Below are positions 60,585 through 64,000 of a stretch of DNA of 64,000 nucleotides, piece by piece; position 1 is the first letter of the stretch; every line of letters starts with the position of its first letter. Where the stretch lies: assembly GCF_037102585.1 (NCBI RefSeq), contig NW_027043829.1, positions 2,418,001 through 2,482,000 on the forward strand, in the 5' to 3' direction. Source of the stretch: Saccharomycopsis crataegensis (lineage: Eukaryota; Ascomycota; Saccharomycetes; Ascoideales; Saccharomycopsidaceae). The notes under the pieces were generated by a model. It did not search any database. It was given only the letters and a program-made list of their open reading frames with translations, and was not told the origin of the DNA. The position numbers and the translations under genes were made by a program.

Positions 60585-61640
60585 ATGCCAATCACTAACG
60601 CAGCCACCAATAGCATTTATGATGCCGTCGCCGCCGTGTCCAACATCTCTTTAGACACCATGTCAGTCGAGGAACGCGACTATTTCAAGTCCGAGCATGG
60701 GATCGAGTTTCTCAATAGTACATCGAACCAGGGTATCTGTTTCGGTAACTGGCTCAGCCACCCTCAGAATGTCGTGAAGGCCGCCAAGTTGGTCAGTGAA
60801 TCAGTTTCTGTGCCAAAGTCGGTGTCAGCCCCTGATTTCGACGAGTTTGTTTCAAAAGTCATTGTCCAAGCGATTGCCGTCACTGGTTCATTACAATCCA
60901 AAGGAATCAAAAACTGCGTGCTTTCCCAGATCAACCCTGATTTGGCCAATGACACCGAAGCCATTGTCAAATATGCCACCGCAATTATCAACGCCTATGC
61001 CGTTGTAGGGGTCGATAAATCAAAAGTCATTATCAAATTACCAATCACCTGGGAATCGATGCAAGCTGCTAAACAACTTACCGCTTCGGGCATCCAATGC
61101 CTTGGTACTGTATGCCATACCCTTGAACAAGCGGTGCTTGCTGCCGAAGCCGGTTGTGTGGCTATTTCTCCATACGTCGACGATTTAGGCGTCAACATTG
61201 ATCCATCATCTTATGTTGTCAAGCCATTAGAAGAAAACTATGGGTACCAAATGACCAAGCAAGTCCACATGTACTACCGTGCCTATGGTATCAAGACCAT
61301 CAACTGTATTGCCGCCACCATCGGGCTTGATGTGATCCTTGCCCTCAGCGGGGTCGATGAAATGACGATTCCTGTTGTGGCATTGTACAAGATGATCAAC
61401 ACTTCTGTTCCTGAAGGGGTTGTTACCCCAGGGTTGAAAAAGACTTATACCAAGGAAGAAGCTGGCCCTGAATTGAGTTTCATCAATGGTGGTGCTGATG
61501 CGTACAACAAGGCGTTTGAAAGTAATAAAATTGGGGTTGAAAGATATCATCTTGCCATCAATACTTTCAGCTCGTTCCAAAAGAAGGCGGAGGTGTTGGT
61601 CAAGAACTGTTTGGTCGAATATGGCATAGTTAAGGCTTGA
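60585..61640 (+). CDS. Transaldolase-superfamily protein with FSA-like active site
   Basis: 351 residues, an (alpha/beta)8 class I aldolase of the transaldolase family. The Schiff-base lysine is K151 in VIIKLPITWES. The residues around the site read like bacterial fructose-6-phosphate aldolase, not classical transaldolase: D24 (SLDT), N48 (TSNQGI), Q115 (LSQIN, Glu in transaldolase), T175 (CLGT) and Y197 (ISPYV, Phe in E. coli TalB). The DATTNPSL block of yeast Tal1 is not kept. Activity could therefore be aldol cleavage/synthesis of a ketose (phosphate) rather than dihydroxyacetone transfer. The canonical TAL1 is not in the window. ATG at 60585 follows an A-rich leader; a TATA element is ~110 bases up. 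Confidence 0.88.
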   Translation: MPITNAATNSIYDAVAAVSNISLDTMSVEERDYFKSEHGIEFLNSTSNQGICFGNWLSHPQNVVKAAKLVSESVSVPKSVSAPDFDEFVSKVIVQAIAVTGSLQSKGIKNCVLSQINPDLANDTEAIVKYATAIINAYAVVGVDKSKVIIKLPITWESMQAAKQLTASGIQCLGTVCHTLEQAVLAAEAGCVAISPYVDDLGVNIDPSSYVVKPLEENYGYQMTKQVHMYYRAYGIKTINCIAATIGLDVILALSGVDEMTIPVVALYKMINTSVPEGVVTPGLKKTYTKEEAGPELSFINGGADAYNKAFESNKIGVERYHLAINTFSSFQKKAEVLVKNCLVEYGIVKA

Positions 61641-61814
61641 TTACTTCGAACAAAGGAGGGCAACATATGAATTATTTAAGATCTATAAAATTATAAACTA
61701 AATTATCATTTTTCGTGTTTGATTAAATCACTCTCCATCTCTGATAGATATAAAAATATTGTCATTTGCTATTTTTTTTTTTAATACGGCTAGCTGTTGG
61801 CGGCCATTCATGTA

Positions 61815-61839
61815 GAGTTGAGTTGAGTTGAGTTGAGTT
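61815..61839. repeat. (GAGTT)5 pentanucleotide repeat
   Basis: Five perfect copies just after a poly(T) region downstream of the transaldolase-like gene. Confidence 0.95.
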
Positions 61840-62436
61840 GAATGTTGTAGTCTGAGATGCGACGCATCAAAAAACCCGGCATTGGCTCAGGATACCATAC
61901 ATACATACCCAGTTGACACGAAATTATCATTTTTAATCTCAATTTATTGCTAATATTGTATCTTCTATGATGCTTCCCGAAGTTTATACATCTTTGAACA
62001 TGATTTCTACTTGTCATGTCCAATCTCTATGAGCAAATTATCATAATATTGTATGCTATACTCCTGATGAATTTTTAAATTAATTTTCACCATATAAAAA
62101 ATAATCTTCTCAGTTGATTAAAGTGACTAGTTTGGAAGTGACAACCATGTTGGATGATTTCCGAGACGGAAGCGTGATATTCCAGTCAGGCCATACCCAC
62201 CCACCCATCGTGCTGGATGTTGTTGTTGTTGTTGTTGTTGTTTGATTTGCTCTGCTTTGCGCGCGCCGGAAAAATCAGTCATGTCGCGTGGTGTTTTTGG
62301 GGTAAGGTTGACGCGTATATTTTTTCCTCCTCCCAAATATTATACCGAATATATATATATTTATATATAACTAGCCAGTTCATTGTGGGTGCTGGATATG
62401 GGCCAGTACTACTTATGTGGTGCTTCCTTAATGGGC

Positions 62437-62444
62437 AGACAGAC

Positions 62445-62475
<31 letters not shown>
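62437..62475. repeat. (AGAC)n tetranucleotide repeat
   Basis: About ten units with one interruption (AGAT) near the start. Confidence 0.95.
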
Positions 62476-62698
62476 TATAGTAGCGATCTGGAAGAAGGAG
62501 GAAAAAAGAAGAAGAAAAAAAAAAAAAGTGACATCAAAAGTGCGAAAGTGGTGTTGTGCGTGTGGGTGCAGCAGATTGCATAGGGCAAATAGCAGTTTTG
62601 GTAGTGGCTGATACTCTTTTGTTTCGTTGTTTATTATTAACAGTGGATGATTCTCACCCACACACACGGTTGGCGATCAACGGACTATCTCGACTCAA

Positions 62699-62701
62699 CT
62701 T

Positions 62702-62733
<32 letters not shown>
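62699..62733. repeat. (TG)n dinucleotide repeat
   Basis: About seventeen units with one TTTG interruption near the left end. Confidence 0.95.
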
Positions 62734-63147
62734 CTCAGCTTTTGGCGTAAGTGGAATAGTAAGTGACACTCTGCAATGTATATATATAAATACATATATG
62801 ATGATTAACAATCCATGGACACCGTATATTTGTTGGATAATAGCATTACTGGGAATAACTAGTATCTACGGGAGATGTAGGCGGAGATCAATCATTAAAA
62901 GAATCTCAATTATGGTAAATCACAACAATTACAGCCTTACCTCCTGTATTGAGTGAAAAAAAAAAAATAATAATCAGCAGTTTCCATAATTCTGGGTCAA
63001 CTTTCCAATTAGGACAACAGGAAGATAGAACTTTAATTGGAAAACTGATGATAATAAAAGATTGGTCAATTGGGTGGTATATATTTTTTTTCTTCATATA
63101 TGGCTACAGTGTATGTAACTACAGTACACTCCAGCTACAATATATTG

Positions 63148-63176
63148 TCTATCTATCTATCTATCTATCTATCTAT
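63148..63176. repeat. (TCTA)n tetranucleotide repeat
   Basis: Seven perfect units; followed by TA-rich sequence. Confidence 0.95.
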
Positions 63177-63565
63177 ACTAATAATATATATAACTACCAC
63201 AACAATCACATCCCAGAATATCGCCAACTTGCCGCAATGAAAAAAACGTTCCCACCGCCGATCAACAAAGATGAAAATTTTCTGAGACAAAGCAAAAATC
63301 CCCGCCACCAAAAACAATGCAAAAAAAGCTTTTCCGAGGGCACAATGCCAGCACCACTCACCCTCGGCAGCCCCCCAGCCCAGGCGTGTTGCTGCACCTG
63401 AAACTAGCAATCCGACCAACCTTCCCCCAAGTTTTTTTTTTTTTTTTCCTTGTCTTCTCCCTTGTCTTTTACATATATATATATATATATTTATAACTCC
63501 TCCTCAATTCCCCCAAACACCTCCCACCCCAATTGCTATTCCTAAGTCATTCTTAACATTCAACA

Positions 63566-64000
63566 ATGGCTAACAGTACCCAGCAAACGGGGTCTTCAAC
63601 CTCGGCGTTCGTGTCGACATTGATTCCTAACCTCATCATCTTTGCTGTCTTTGTCTCCCTCTTTATTGCGCTTAAAAACAAGCAAACAAGAGTTTACACT
63701 CCTCGTACCACCGTCCCTACCGTTCCTAAAGAATGTCAACCTGACCCTTCTCCAAGCGGTGCTTTCGCATGGGTCAACCACTTGCTCAACAAGTCCCAAT
63801 CGTGGATGATCCAACAAGCAGGGATTGATGGCTATTTTTTCCTCCGTTTCCTCTTCTTCTTTGCTACCGTGTGCTTCTTTGGCGCTTGCTTGATTTTGCC
63901 AATTCTTTTGCCAGTCAACGCCACCAATGGTAAACCAGACTCTAAAGGGTTCGATATCATCTCATTTTCCAACGTTGAAAACAAAAACCGTTTCTACGCT
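63566..64000 (+). CDS. Csc1/DUF221 (OSCA/TMEM63-like) channel, 5' part
   Basis: The first 145 codons of a longer gene running off the window. MANSTQQTGSSTSAFVSTL leads into a first membrane span (LIPNLIIFAVFVSLFIAL), then the family-typical linker KNKQTRVYTPRTTVP, an amphipathic WVNHLLNKSQSWMIQQAGIDGYFFLRF segment and a second span ending in ILPILLPVNATNG. This is the N-terminus of the yeast Rsn1/Phm7/Csc1 proteins, calcium-permeable, osmotically gated channels or relatives. The exact orthologue cannot be told from this part. ATG at 63566 follows CAACA, a good yeast start context. Confidence 0.9.
   Translation, partial: MANSTQQTGSSTSAFVSTLIPNLIIFAVFVSLFIALKNKQTRVYTPRTTVPTVPKECQPDPSPSGAFAWVNHLLNKSQSWMIQQAGIDGYFFLRFLFFFATVCFFGACLILPILLPVNATNGKPDSKGFDIISFSNVENKNRFYA

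Larger units (their letters stand above)
61641..63565. other. 1.9-kb microsatellite-rich intergenic region
   Basis: No supported gene. It carries (GAGTT)5 at 61815-61839, (GTT)n at 62218-62242, (AGAC)n at 62437-62475, (TG)n at 62699-62733 and (TCTA)n at 63148-63176, besides poly(A)/poly(T). The last ~150 bases (TA run, then C-rich leader) are the promoter of the Csc1-like gene. Confidence 0.75.

Overview
This window reads as a nuclear chromosome segment of a budding yeast (Saccharomycotina). Coding regions are compact and mostly intronless. Three genes have short introns with yeast-type splice sites and branch sites. The intergenic DNA is AT-rich and full of poly(A)/poly(T) and short tandem repeats. 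In-frame CTG codons are very rare: I saw none in the part of CAT2 or of NTH1 I stepped through by eye. Where they do occur they tend to fall on polar, often Ser/Thr positions of the S. cerevisiae orthologues I remember (RFC4 residue 163, uS5m residue 198, RPP1 N-terminus). This points to a CUG-Ser yeast (CUG-Ala is the main alternative). Residues quoted here as Leu from CTG should then be read as Ser.

Layout. 0.1-9.9 kb: an F-box/leucine-rich-repeat gene, neutral trehalase NTH1, a CaCA cation/Ca2+ exchanger and a TLC-domain protein, all on the minus strand. 9.9-14.9 kb: a 5-kb gene-poor stretch with one small GPI-tail ORF. 14.9-17.6 kb: CAB2 (coenzyme A synthesis) and a second TLC-domain protein, both plus strand, so the two TLC paralogues point away from each other across the gene-poor stretch and CAB2. 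18.1-22.2 kb: a multicopper ferroxidase of the Fet3 type and a spliced sugar-porter-like transporter. 23.1-24.7 kb: a tRNA-Thr(AGU) with a tandem-repeat tail, and a protein with D-box and KEN-box motifs. 25.2-36.2 kb: MRPL33, CAT2, an Stb2/Stb6-like protein, spliced TIF1 (eIF4A), spliced RSM18 and ARV1. 36.7-45.3 kb: UTP8, MRPS5, DJP1 and a second F-box/LRR gene. 47.3-50.4 kb: the signalling mucin MSB2 with a 36-bp coding minisatellite and a very long 5' intergenic region. 53.5-64 kb: RFC4 and HMI1 sharing a promoter, an uncharacterised single-pass protein, RPP1, a transaldolase-superfamily enzyme with a fructose-6-phosphate-aldolase-like active site, and the start of a Csc1/DUF221 channel.

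Functionally this is a mosaic of core housekeeping genes: translation (TIF1, UTP8, RPP1, tRNA-Thr), mitochondrial translation and DNA (MRPL33, RSM18, MRPS5, HMI1), acetyl-unit transport and CoA (CAT2, CAB2), carbohydrate stores and pentose metabolism (NTH1, the transaldolase-like gene), ion and metal transport (exchanger, ferroxidase, Csc1-like) and osmosensing (MSB2). There is no operon-like system. Several gene pairs are divergent with shared promoters (Stb6-like/TIF1, RSM18/ARV1, RFC4/HMI1).

The most unusual signals are: (1) an array of about eight ATACC...GGTAT dyads at roughly 36-bp spacing upstream of CAT2; (2) the natural FSA-like active site in a eukaryotic transaldolase homologue; (3) the inverted TLC pair enclosing the 5-kb gene-poor region, a possible regional centromere; (4) perfect inverted repeats in non-coding DNA; (5) a 64% GC island in the MSB2 upstream region; (6) a start-stop overlapping upstream ORF at ARV1. 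No CRISPR array, phage or recognisable retroelement was seen.
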